DNA of 10,798 nucleotides from Aquamicrobium sp. (GTDB lineage Bacteria > Pseudomonadota > Alphaproteobacteria > Rhizobiales > Rhizobiaceae), in NCBI GenBank assembly GCA_014860725.1, contig JACZJD010000654.1, forward strand, positions 1-10,798. The letters run 5' to 3'. This document shows, piece after piece, positions 1-6,093 of this stretch. Under the pieces are notes generated by a model, which saw only the letters and a program-made list of their open reading frames with translations, ran no database searches and was not told where the DNA came from. Both the position numbers and the translations under genes were made by a program. The number at the start of each line of letters is the position of its first letter. Within the stretch, counting starts at the first letter, position 1.

Positions 1-6
1 CAAATC

Positions 7-132
7 CTACCCTGGGAGGTTGTCCGACCGGAGGAGCCGGCCGGCGCCGGGGATGCTGCCCCGCCAGCCGGTGACGTCGAGCAGGCTCCACAGCGCGGCC
101 TGGTTGCTGGTGATCGCCGGCCTGCCGATCCG
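7..132 (-). pseudogene. 3' remnant of an Asp/Glu racemase-superfamily gene (arylmalonate decarboxylase / maleate isomerase-like)
   Basis: The last ~41 codons before a TAG at 7-9 read RIGRPAITSNQAALWSLL, then a Gly-rich end, SIPGAGRLL. In maleate cis-trans isomerases, arylmalonate decarboxylases and related Asp/Glu racemase-fold proteins, the C-terminus typically has (V/I)(V/I)TSNQAxLWxxLR followed by a GxGRLL-like end, with the second catalytic-cysteine region just upstream. Here only that tail survives. Upstream of about position 132 the frame loses similarity to the family, and sequence from an unrelated gene start takes over in another frame. There is no start codon or ribosome-binding site appropriate to this frame, so it is almost certainly not expressed as an enzyme. 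The family call comes from memory of motifs and the piece is short, so confidence is moderate. It could be checked by comparing with full-length homologues. Confidence 0.5.
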
Positions 133-232
133 CGAGATGGCTGATGCAGTCCGCCGCCGTCCAGCCGACGGTGTAGGAATAGGTGTTGACGGCAAAGATC
201 TCGGCTGGGTTCGTCACCGGCATCGGCTCCAT
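125..232 (-). pseudogene. 5' remnant of a sugar-phosphate isomerase/epimerase-like (AP endonuclease 2 TIM-barrel) gene
   Basis: Starting from ATG at 232 (or the in-frame ATG at 223), the minus strand encodes about 36 residues including AEIFAVNTYSYTVGWTAADC and then ISHLADR. This looks like beta strand 1 and helix 1 of the xylose-isomerase-like TIM-barrel (AP endonuclease family 2) proteins, which often begin with an NTYSYT-like strand followed by a xxAxxCxxxLAxxG helix. After the Arg codon at 125-127 the similarity stops and the frame runs into Gln/Arg/Pro-rich nonsense. From the same nucleotides another frame continues as the tail of a different gene. The window therefore shows the start of one gene fused out of frame to the end of another, probably by a deletion. 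The original gene may have been divergently transcribed from the FAD dehydrogenase, using the operator region at 313-376. Its identity is inferred from a short segment. Confidence 0.45.
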
Positions 233-312
233 GGTTGTGCAGGCTCGCTGCGGTCGGTCGAGCCTATGATGGGCTGGCGGGTTGCGCCGTGAGTGGCTGC
301 GCCTCAATTCAT

Positions 313-324
313 GCAACCTATTGC
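313..324. promoter_or_regulatory. Upstream operator half-site pair (GCAAC-CT-ATTGC)
   Basis: GCAACCTATTGC is a near-perfect 5-2-5 dyad (one mismatch). The wider context ATGCAACCTATTGCGCAAT closely resembles ATGCAACCTGTTGCGTA at 5941-5957 in the cupin promoter. It overlaps the candidate -35 hexamer of the FAD dehydrogenase promoter (321-326), so a bound protein could block polymerase or help loop to the second site at 353-376. The protein is unknown. The 12-bp GCAA-N4-TTGC layout is like LacI/PurR-type operators, but the usual central CG is absent. Confidence 0.6.
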
Positions 325-349
325 GCAATGAGATGCGATACAAGATAAT
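321..349 (+). promoter_or_regulatory. Sigma70-like promoter for the FAD dehydrogenase
   Basis: TTGCGC (321-326) and GATAAT (344-349) are separated by exactly 17 bp and lie in the only AT-rich stretch of this part of the window. The predicted start of transcription, near 356, falls inside the composite operator at 353-376, which suggests repression at this promoter. The 5' leader to the GTG start at 453 would be about 95 nt. No transcript data are available; the call rests on hexamers and spacing. Confidence 0.45.
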
Positions 350-352
350 ATA

Positions 353-376
353 GTTGCATTAAAAGCAACTAGTTGC
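353..376. promoter_or_regulatory. Composite operator, copy 1 (GTTGC-N7-GCAAC-N2-GTTGC)
   Basis: Three pentamer half-sites lie at 353-357 (GTTGC), 365-369 (GCAAC) and 372-376 (GTTGC). The last two form the perfect dyad GCAACTAGTTGC and the first two an inverted pair around an AT-rich 7-nt spacer (ATTAAAA). Copy 2 at 5931-5954 has exactly the same offsets (0, 12, 19) and the same orientation relative to its rightward gene. It sits directly downstream of the candidate -10 box, over the expected transcription start, so its likely role is as a repressor operator for the FAD dehydrogenase gene. Confidence 0.65.
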
Positions 377-452
377 GCAAATAGCATTGAGCGCGACACG
401 CCGCCGGAAGGACCGGCCGCTTGCCGGCCCGAACGCAGCAGGGAGGAGAAGG

Positions 453-2258
453 GTGCCGAATTCGGAGGTGCAGGAGCCTGTGACGGAAGAAGCCGGCGGG
501 AGGATCGCGGAAGGCCGCATGCCGCAGTCGCTTGTCGGCGACGCCGATGTTCCCGACGAGGTGGAGTGCGACGTGCTGGTGGCCGGCAGCGGCGCCGCCG
601 GCCTGATGGCCGCGCTCGCCGCCCGCCATGCCGGCCTCGACGTCGTCATTGCCGAGAAGGAGGCGCAGCTCGGCGGCACCACCGCCCGCTCGGGCGGCTG
701 GCTGTGGGTGCCCTGCAATCCGGTGTCGCAGCGCGCGGGCGTCGCGGACAGTCTGGATGCCGCCCGCAGCTACATCGCGCATGAGGCGAAGGAGCATTTC
801 GATCCCACCCGCGTCGAGGCTTTCCTCGCCGCCGGCCCGGAGATGATCGCCTTCTGCGAGGCCCGTACGCGGGTGCGCTTCTCGGCGGCGCCGGCGTTTC
901 CCGACTATCATATGTCCGCCCCGGGAGCGGCGGTAGGACGGCCGATCTGCGCCATCCCGTTCGACGGGCGCCTCCTCGGGCGGGCCGTCCACGCGGTGCA
1001 GCGGCCCATGCGGGCGATGACCTTTCTCGGCATGGCCATCAGCTCGGGCGCCGAGCTCGGGCATTTCCTCAGGGCGACGCGCTCCGTCCGTTCCGCGGCC
1101 TTCGTCCTCCGCCGTCTCGTCGCGCAGGCCCGCGACAGGCTGCGCTACGGCCGCGGCATGCGCATGACCAACGGGAACGCGCTCGTCGGGCGGCTGCTGG
1201 CCAGCGTCTGCGACGCCCAAATCCCGCTCTGGCTCGATGCGCCCGTCACCGGGCTGATCTCCGCGCAGGGTGAGGTGCGTGGCGCCGTCGTGCAATCCGG
1301 CGAGCGGCGGGTGGTCGTCCAGGCCCGGCGCGGCGTGGTGCTTGCGACGGGCGGCTTTTCCCACGATCCGGCGCTGCGGAAGGAACTGCTCGCCTTTCCC
1401 GCACGGGCCGAGGACTGGCCGCTCGCGCCCGCCGGCAACACGGGGGACGGGTTGCGACTCGGCCGCAGCGCTGGCGGCACCATGGCGGCCGACCTCGCGC
1501 AGCCGGCAGCGTGGGCGCCGGTGTCGCGGGTGCGCTGGCGCGACGGCGAGGAGGGCAGCTACGCCCACATCATCGACCGCGCCAAGCCGGGCGTGATCGC
1601 CGTGCTGCGCACGGGAGAGCGGTTCGTCGACGAGGCCTGCTCCTATCACGACTTCGTCGCCGCCATGCGGGAAGCCTGCCGGCATCTCGAAGAGGTGGAA
1701 GCCTTTTTGATCTGCGACCATCGCGCCTTGCGCCGCTACGGGCTCGGCTTCGTCAAGCCGTTCCCGGTCTCGATCCGCCGCCATCTCGCGTCGGGCTATC
1801 TCGCGCGCGGCCGCACGCCGGAGGAGCTTGCCGCCCGTCTTGGCATCGACGTGCCGGCTCTGGCGCGCACGGTCGCACGCTACAATGCCGGGGCGAGGCA
1901 CGGCCGCGACCCGGAATTCGGCAAGGGCGGGAACGCCTACGACCGTTACATGGGCGACGCCGATGCCCGGCCCAGCCCGTGCGTCGCGCCGCTGGAGACG
2001 CCGCCCTACTACGCGGTGCGCGTCATGCCCGGCATCCTGACCACCTATCCCGGCCTGCGCACCGACGGGCGGGCGAGGGTGCTCGACGCCGGCGGGCTGC
2101 CCATTGCCGGCCTCTATGCCGTGGGCAGCGACATGCTGACGCTTGGCGGTGGCGGCTATCTCGGCGGCGGCGCCAATCTCGGCCCCGCCATGACCTTCGG
2201 CTTCATCGCGGGGCGCGATCTCGCGGAAGGGCAATCCCGGCCGCAGGGCGGGCAATGA
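453..2258 (+). CDS. FAD-dependent dehydrogenase, 3-ketosteroid-dehydrogenase/fumarate-reductase flavoprotein family (paralog 1)
   Basis: A 601-residue soluble flavoprotein of the FAD_binding_2 family. The dinucleotide-binding motif is at residues 45-50 (GSGAAG within VLVAGSGAAG), with Glu68 at the end of beta 2 for the adenosine ribose. The family motif GGTTARSGGWLWVPCNP follows at 74-90. The C-terminus has YLGGG (Tyr569, Gly573) then GANLGPAMTFGFIA. This corresponds to the YPGPG motif of 3-ketosteroid delta1-dehydrogenases, whose Tyr487 and Gly491 (Rhodococcus KstD1 numbering) hold the ketone. Such enzymes remove hydrogens next to a carbonyl, but many relatives act on non-steroid substrates and nothing nearby points to steroids. 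The GTG at 453 is preferred because GGGAGGAG (441-448) lies 4 nt before it. An in-frame TTG at 387 has no ribosome-binding site, while GTG 480 and ATG 519 are weaker alternatives. About 36 hydrophilic residues precede the flavin fold, which is longer than in paralog 2. The gene is monocistronic and converges on its paralog. Confidence 0.85.
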   Translation: MPNSEVQEPVTEEAGGRIAEGRMPQSLVGDADVPDEVECDVLVAGSGAAGLMAALAARHAGLDVVIAEKEAQLGGTTARSGGWLWVPCNPVSQRAGVADSLDAARSYIAHEAKEHFDPTRVEAFLAAGPEMIAFCEARTRVRFSAAPAFPDYHMSAPGAAVGRPICAIPFDGRLLGRAVHAVQRPMRAMTFLGMAISSGAELGHFLRATRSVRSAAFVLRRLVAQARDRLRYGRGMRMTNGNALVGRLLASVCDAQIPLWLDAPVTGLISAQGEVRGAVVQSGERRVVVQARRGVVLATGGFSHDPALRKELLAFPARAEDWPLAPAGNTGDGLRLGRSAGGTMAADLAQPAAWAPVSRVRWRDGEEGSYAHIIDRAKPGVIAVLRTGERFVDEACSYHDFVAAMREACRHLEEVEAFLICDHRALRRYGLGFVKPFPVSIRRHLASGYLARGRTPEELAARLGIDVPALARTVARYNAGARHGRDPEFGKGGNAYDRYMGDADARPSPCVAPLETPPYYAVRVMPGILTTYPGLRTDGRARVLDAGGLPIAGLYAVGSDMLTLGGGGYLGGGANLGPAMTFGFIAGRDLAEGQSRPQGGQ

Positions 2259-2275
2259 GCCAAGACCAGGGCCGA

Positions 2276-2305
2276 CCTCCCGACGGGGGATGTCCCCGGG
2301 GGAGG
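2276..2305. terminator. Hairpin between convergent genes, possible bidirectional terminator
   Basis: The 49-bp gap between the two convergent FAD genes holds CCTCCC (2276-2281) pairing with GGGAGG (2300-2305), and inside it GGGGATGTCCCC (2286-2297), which pairs with itself. The structure ends 2 bp from the stop codon of the minus-strand gene. There is no clear T-run on either side, so it is not a canonical intrinsic terminator. Its position between converging transcripts is the main argument for a termination role. Confidence 0.45.
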
Positions 2306-2307
2306 GG

Positions 2308-4041
2308 CTATGCGCTGCGGTTGTTGTCGAGCGGCACGCCGGCCGCTTCGTGGGCGGCGACGTAGCCGAAGGTCATGCCCGGCCCGAGGGTGAAGCCGCC
2401 CGACGGGTAGTTGCCGCCGGCGATGCTCGACATGTCGTTGCCCACGGCATAGAGGCCGCGGACGGGCTTCAGCTCGGCGTCGAGCACCCTTGCCCGCTCG
2501 TCGGTGCGCAGGCCGGCAAAGGTGCTGAGGCTGCCGGGGACGACCTTCACCGCGTAGAAGGGGGCCGCCTCCAGCGCGCCGAGCGAGGGGTTCGGCGCAT
2601 GGCCGGCCTCGCCCATGCCGCGATTGAAGGGCGTTTCGCCGCGCCCGAAATCCGCGTCCTGCCCGGTGCGCGCGAAGCCGTTGAAGCGCTCGACCGTCCT
2701 TTCGAGCCCGGCCGGCTCGATGCCGCAGGCCGCCGCCAGCTCCGCAAGGGTGCGCCCCTTCTTCAGATAGCCGTTGCGCAGCCAGGGGCTGACCGGGAAC
2801 GGCCGCGGTCGCGCGCGCCCGAGCCCGTAGCGGCGCAGGAAGCGGTGGTCGCAGACGAGCCAGGCCTCCGCCTTTTCTCCCGGCGGGGTCGCGGCGAACA
2901 GGGCCAGCATGACGTCGTGGTAGGAATCGGCCTCGTTGCAGAAGCGGTTGCCGTCGGCGCGCACCATGATCAGGCCCGGCTTGGCGCGCTCGACCAGATG
3001 CGGATGGTGCCCGAAGGTGCCGTCGGCCCTCGGCACCAGCGACACCGGTATCCAGCCGCCGGCGGCCTTGAGATCGCGGCGGACGATGCCGCCGGCGCTT
3101 TCGCCGAGGCGCAGGCCGTCGCCGGTGTTGGTTTTCGGCGCCGCCGACCAGTGCTCGCGCCCGGTCGGTGCATGGGGGAAAAGCTCCGCCCTGCGCCGCT
3201 CGTCATGGGGGAAGCCGCCGGCGGCGAGGACGACGCCCCGTCCCGCCCGGATCTCGACCGTGCCGGCCGGCGTGGCGACGCGGGCGCCGCGCACCGCGCC
3301 GTCCGTCACGATCAGATCGCGGGCGGGCGCCGAGGTCATGACCCGCACCCCGAGATCGAGCGCCGAACGCAGCAGCCGCGCCACCAGCGCATTGCCGTTG
3401 ACGAGCTGCATGCCGCGGCCATGCAGGACGATGTCCAGCATGTGCCGGCTCACGCGCCGCGTCACGTGCAGGAAGGACGGCCAGCGCCGGAGTGCGTTGA
3501 AGAAGTGGGCCATGTCGGCGCCGGAGGCGATGCCCATGCCGAACGGCGACACGAGGTCGAGCGGCGGGCGCAGGAGCGCGATGTCCCTGCCGAGATTGCG
3601 GCCGTCATAGGGTGCTGCGCACACGGCGCGGCCGCCGAGGGCGGCGCCCTCGACCTTGCCGTGGAAGTCGGGCAAGACGGTTCCGTTGATGAACTGGAGG
3701 CTTGTCTCCTTCTCGAAGAAGGAGACCATCTTCGGCCCCTGTTCGAGAAAGGTCTCGATGACGGCCTCGTCATAGCAGGAGCCCAGCTCGCGGCGCAGAT
3801 AGCCGCGCACCACCGCGGGGTCCTCGTCCTGCCCCGCGGCCAGGGCGAGCGGATTGCGCGGAATCCACAGCCAGCCGCCGGACCATGCGCTGGTGCCGCC
3901 GACTGCATCGGTCTTTTCGGCGACGACGACGTCGAGGCCGAGATGGGCGGCGGTGACGGCCGCCGCGAGCCCGGGCGCGCCCGAGCCGATCACCAGCAGG
4001 TCGCAGCGGAGCGTGCCGGATTGGATTTCCCTGTCGTCCAT
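2308..4041 (-). CDS. FAD-dependent dehydrogenase, 3-ketosteroid-dehydrogenase/fumarate-reductase flavoprotein family (paralog 2)
   Basis: A 577-residue flavoprotein clearly paralogous to the gene at 453-2258. The FAD motif GSGAPG is at residues 19-24, with Glu42 ending beta 2. GGTSAWSGGWLWIPRNP is at 48-64, and YPSGG (Tyr545, Gly549) is followed by FTLGPGMTFGYVAA at the end. Both proteins have exactly 32 residues after this tyrosine. The Tyr-x3-Gly pair used by 3-ketosteroid dehydrogenases to bind a carbonyl is kept. A conserved AKPGLIMV segment followed by NRFCNEADSYHD matches AKPGVIAV and ERFVDEACSYHD in paralog 1. It is the last gene of a leftward operon after the SDR and lyase genes (68-bp gap). 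The ribosome-binding site before ATG 4041 is weak (GCAGG about 10 nt upstream), which may mean lower or coupled translation. The substrate is unknown. Presence of two divergent copies suggests two related substrates or successive dehydrogenations. Confidence 0.85.
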   Translation of the reverse strand: MDDREIQSGTLRCDLLVIGSGAPGLAAAVTAAHLGLDVVVAEKTDAVGGTSAWSGGWLWIPRNPLALAAGQDEDPAVVRGYLRRELGSCYDEAVIETFLEQGPKMVSFFEKETSLQFINGTVLPDFHGKVEGAALGGRAVCAAPYDGRNLGRDIALLRPPLDLVSPFGMGIASGADMAHFFNALRRWPSFLHVTRRVSRHMLDIVLHGRGMQLVNGNALVARLLRSALDLGVRVMTSAPARDLIVTDGAVRGARVATPAGTVEIRAGRGVVLAAGGFPHDERRRAELFPHAPTGREHWSAAPKTNTGDGLRLGESAGGIVRRDLKAAGGWIPVSLVPRADGTFGHHPHLVERAKPGLIMVRADGNRFCNEADSYHDVMLALFAATPPGEKAEAWLVCDHRFLRRYGLGRARPRPFPVSPWLRNGYLKKGRTLAELAAACGIEPAGLERTVERFNGFARTGQDADFGRGETPFNRGMGEAGHAPNPSLGALEAAPFYAVKVVPGSLSTFAGLRTDERARVLDAELKPVRGLYAVGNDMSSIAGGNYPSGGFTLGPGMTFGYVAAHEAAGVPLDNNRSA

Positions 4042-4109
4042 TGTGATGTGGCCTGCCGATATCCCCGCACGGTGACGATGTGGCCGCCTGCCGGCGACCC
4101 CGTCACGCC

Positions 4110-4982
4110 TCAGTCGTCCGAAACCGCGTATTTCCTCTCCAGCGCATCGAAGTGCGGCTTGCCCACGATACGCTGTCGCTCGGCGAAGGTCGCCATCATG
4201 CCGCCGGCCTCCTCAAGTCTGCCCTCCTCCTTCAGGCGCGTCAGCACGGCCTGCATTCCCGTCAGCGCCGCCTGCAGGGCGGCGTTGGCGTAGAGCACCA
4301 CCGAGAAGCCGTACTCCTCCAGCTCGCTGCGGGGAAGGACGGGCGTCAGCCCGCCGATGACCATGTTGGCGAAATGCGGCGCATCGACCTCGCGCGCGAT
4401 CCTTCTCAGCTCGTCCGGCGTTCGCGGCGCCTCGATGAACACGGCGTCCGCGCCGGCCTCGACGAAGCGCTGCGCGCGCTCGATGGCGTCGTCCAGCCCG
4501 CGGATGGCGCGGGCGTCGGTCCGCGCCACGACCAGCAGACGGTCGCGGGTGTCCACGGCGGCCTTGATCTTGCTGACGATCTCGCCCACCCCCACCACGT
4601 CCTTGCCGGAGAAGTGGCCGCACTTCTTCGGGAACACCTGGTCCTCGATCTGGATGGCGTCCGCGCCGGCGCGCTCGAGCGTGCGGACGGTGCGCACGGT
4701 GTTGACCGCATTGCCGAAGCCCGTGTCGGCATCGACGATCAGCGGCAGGTCCACGGCGTCGCGGATCGCGGCCACCGTGCCGGCAAGCTCCGTCACGGTG
4801 ATGAGCCCGATGTCGGGCACGCCGAGCAGGCCGTTGGTCACGCCCGCGCCGGTGACGTAGACGGCCTCGTAGCCGAGATCGGCGATCACCCGCGCCGACA
4901 GCGCGTTGAAGGCGCCGGGAACCAGCGTCGCGCGGCGCTCGGCGAAAATCTCCGCCAGGCGCGAGGTGGACTGTGGGGTCAT
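4110..4982 (-). CDS. Isocitrate lyase/PEP mutase superfamily C-C lyase (2-methylisocitrate / dimethylmalate lyase-like)
   Basis: A 290-residue protein, the normal length for short members of this (beta/alpha)8 superfamily. Visible family elements are VPGAFNALSA at 21-30, VTGAGVTNGLLGVPD at 43-57, the metal-binding DADTGFG at 84-90, QIEDQ at 111-115, and PKKCGH at 118-123 with the catalytic Cys121, then ARTDA at 153-157. Asp57, Asp84, Asp86 and Glu113 match the usual Mg2+/substrate acidic set. The K-K/R-C-G-H loop is typical of true C-C lyases such as 2-methylisocitrate lyase and 2,3-dimethylmalate lyase. Oxaloacetate decarboxylases and PEP mutases of the same fold lack the cysteine. Its expected chemistry is retro-aldol cleavage of a 2-hydroxy diacid to pyruvate or glyoxylate plus another acid. 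It is second in the leftward operon between SDR and FAD genes. AGGAG lies about 11 nt before the ATG. Automated pipelines often mislabel this group as carboxyvinyl-carboxyphosphonate phosphorylmutase. Confidence 0.85.
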   Translation of the reverse strand: MTPQSTSRLAEIFAERRATLVPGAFNALSARVIADLGYEAVYVTGAGVTNGLLGVPDIGLITVTELAGTVAAIRDAVDLPLIVDADTGFGNAVNTVRTVRTLERAGADAIQIEDQVFPKKCGHFSGKDVVGVGEIVSKIKAAVDTRDRLLVVARTDARAIRGLDDAIERAQRFVEAGADAVFIEAPRTPDELRRIAREVDAPHFANMVIGGLTPVLPRSELEEYGFSVVLYANAALQAALTGMQAVLTRLKEEGRLEEAGGMMATFAERQRIVGKPHFDALERKYAVSDD

Positions 4983-5052
4983 TCTGGGGACGCTCCTGCT
5001 TGCCGGTTGTTCTGATCGGCGCGGCTTCTGCTTCTCCGGCCGGATCGACGGG

Positions 5053-5817
5053 CTAGTCGACCCACAGCCCGCCGTTGAGATCGAGGATTTCGCCGGTGAC
5101 GAAGCCCGCCTCGTCGCCGACGAGGTAGCTCACGGCCGCGGCGACCTCGCCGTTCGTGCCCAGCCGGCCGGCCGGGATGAGCGCGCGCAGCGTGGCGGGA
5201 AACTCCGCGGTCATCGCCGAGGCGATCGGGCCCGGCGCCACGGCGTTGACCGTGATGCCGTGCGCCGCCAGCTCCTTGGCGAGATAGAGGGTCATGGCGT
5301 GGACGCCGGCCTTCGACGCGCCGTAGGCGACGTTCGACGCCCGCGACTGCTCCGCCTCGTCGATCCACGGGCGGGCGTTGCCGCCGTTCTTCGCCAGGAC
5401 CGAGCCGATATTGACGATCCTGCCGCCGCCGCGCCGCTTCAGATGCGCGATGGCGGCCTGGCAGCTCAGGAACACGCCCGTGAGGTTGATCGCCACAACC
5501 CGGTCCCACTCCGCTTCCGCGAGCGTGGCGGCCGGGCCGAACGAGGTGACGCCGGCCGCGGTGACGAGGATGTCCAGCCCGCCGAGGTCGCGGACGGCGG
5601 CGTCGAACGCCTGCAGGAGCGCCCGCGAGTCGGCGACGTCGGCGGGGTGGTCGAAGGCCGGCCGCCCCAGCCTGCCGATCTCCTGCGCGGTCCCGGTGGA
5701 GGGACCGCGGTCGATCAGGGCGACGGCGCAGCCCTCTTCCGCCAGCCGCGTCGCGATGGCGCTGCCGATGGAGCCGGCGCTGCCGGTGACGATCGCGCAC
5801 TTGCCTTTCAGCCGCAT
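5053..5817 (-). CDS. Short-chain dehydrogenase/reductase (classical SDR, FabG-like) with extended active-site loop
   Basis: A 254-residue classical SDR. The Rossmann motif is TGSAGSIG at residues 11-18, and Asp36 (LIDR) at the end of beta 2 predicts NAD(H) rather than NADP(H). TAAG at 87-90 replaces the usual NNAG. The catalytic set is Asn111, Ser139, Tyr165 and Lys169 (YGASK), followed by NAVAPGPI at 191-198. The Ser-to-Tyr spacing is 26 residues instead of about 13, because of an insertion rich in charged residues (around NARPWIDEAEQSRASN, 147-162). The start is the ATG at 5817, since GGGAGG ends only 4 nt upstream; the frame stays open to 5913 but without a better site. It is the first gene of the leftward SDR-lyase-FAD operon (70-bp gap to the next gene), divergent from the cupin. 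Likely role: oxidation of a secondary alcohol to a ketone in the same catabolic route. The substrate is not predictable. Confidence 0.88.
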   Translation of the reverse strand: MRLKGKCAIVTGSAGSIGSAIATRLAEEGCAVALIDRGPSTGTAQEIGRLGRPAFDHPADVADSRALLQAFDAAVRDLGGLDILVTAAGVTSFGPAATLAEAEWDRVVAINLTGVFLSCQAAIAHLKRRGGGRIVNIGSVLAKNGGNARPWIDEAEQSRASNVAYGASKAGVHAMTLYLAKELAAHGITVNAVAPGPIASAMTAEFPATLRALIPAGRLGTNGEVAAAVSYLVGDEAGFVTGEILDLNGGLWVD

Positions 5818-5904
5818 TTTCCCTCCCGCCTTTCCGAAAGGGCAGGGATGCATGGCATGTCGCTGCTCTTTCGCCATATCTCGCTCGCTGATGCGGCGTC
5901 GGCA

Positions 5905-5932
5905 TTGACGCAACCTTCATCGGCGATAGGGT
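5905..5932 (+). promoter_or_regulatory. Sigma70-like promoter for the cupin-transporter genes
   Basis: TTGACG (5905-5910, 5 of 6 to consensus) and TAGGGT (5927-5932, the key T, A and final T kept) are 16 bp apart. A GCAAC half-site overlaps the -35 edge and a GTTGC half-site overlaps the -10 box. The layout repeats that of the promoter at 321-349: promoter first, composite operator directly after. A separate CTTGAC at 5961-5966, downstream of the operator, is another possible -35 but has no good -10. Confidence 0.35.
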
Positions 5933-5935
5933 TGC
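5910..5935. promoter_or_regulatory. Inverted repeat GCAACC-N14-GGTTGC
   Basis: A perfect 6-bp inverted repeat, GCAACC at 5910-5915 and GGTTGC at 5930-5935, brackets the core of the candidate promoter at 5905-5932. It shares its right arm with the composite operator at 5931-5954. The extra GCAAC half-site parallels the upstream site at 313-324 in the other promoter, though at a different distance. It could serve as an auxiliary operator or, for the leftward SDR operon, as a site downstream of its own promoter. Confidence 0.5.
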
Positions 5936-5954
5936 TTATCATGCAACCTGTTGC
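5931..5954. promoter_or_regulatory. Composite operator, copy 2 (GTTGC-N7-GCAAC-N2-GTTGC)
   Basis: Half-sites GTTGC (5931-5935), GCAAC (5943-5947) and GTTGC (5950-5954) have offsets 0, 12 and 19, identical to the copy at 353-376. The inner pair is the perfect dyad GCAACCTGTTGC and the 7-nt spacer is AT-rich (TTATCAT). It lies in the 276-bp gap between the divergent SDR operon and cupin gene. It could therefore control both directions and tie them to the FAD dehydrogenase gene more than 5 kb away. Confidence 0.65.
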
Positions 5955-6093
5955 GTAGAACTTGACCGCTTTCCCCGTAGCTGTCAACATGAAGCTGTTC
6001 GCCGATGCCAGGGCCGGCGTTTCAGGCGATGCCGTGCGTGCCGGACCCGGACGGTGAGCCCTGCAGCGGACAGGGATTCGAGAGGAGAGCGAA

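Noticed and set aside
369..2255. A 628-codon open frame on the minus strand opposite the first FAD dehydrogenase
   Set aside because: It is a GC-rich antisense shadow: the sequence is Arg/Ala/Gly/His-rich low-complexity with no family motif, while the plus strand encodes a clear flavoprotein.
453..4041. Naming the two flavoproteins kstD and calling the locus a steroid degradation cluster
   Set aside because: Only the flavin fold and Tyr-x3-Gly motif support this; no other steroid catabolism gene is present and the family is broad in substrate.
4072..4106. GTGACG/CGTCAC inverted repeat in the gap between the lyase and FAD genes
   Set aside because: A 6-bp stem with a 23-nt loop in GC-rich DNA is weak and has no second copy; genes on both sides look co-transcribed.
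2290..4293. A 667-codon open frame on the plus strand opposite the second FAD dehydrogenase
   Set aside because: Same kind of antisense shadow; it runs across the gene boundary at 4041 and shows no recognisable domain.
4080..5958. Long plus-strand frames (4080-5015 and 4906-5958) opposite the lyase and SDR
   Set aside because: Both are shadows of well-supported minus-strand enzymes with good ribosome-binding sites and intact active-site motifs.
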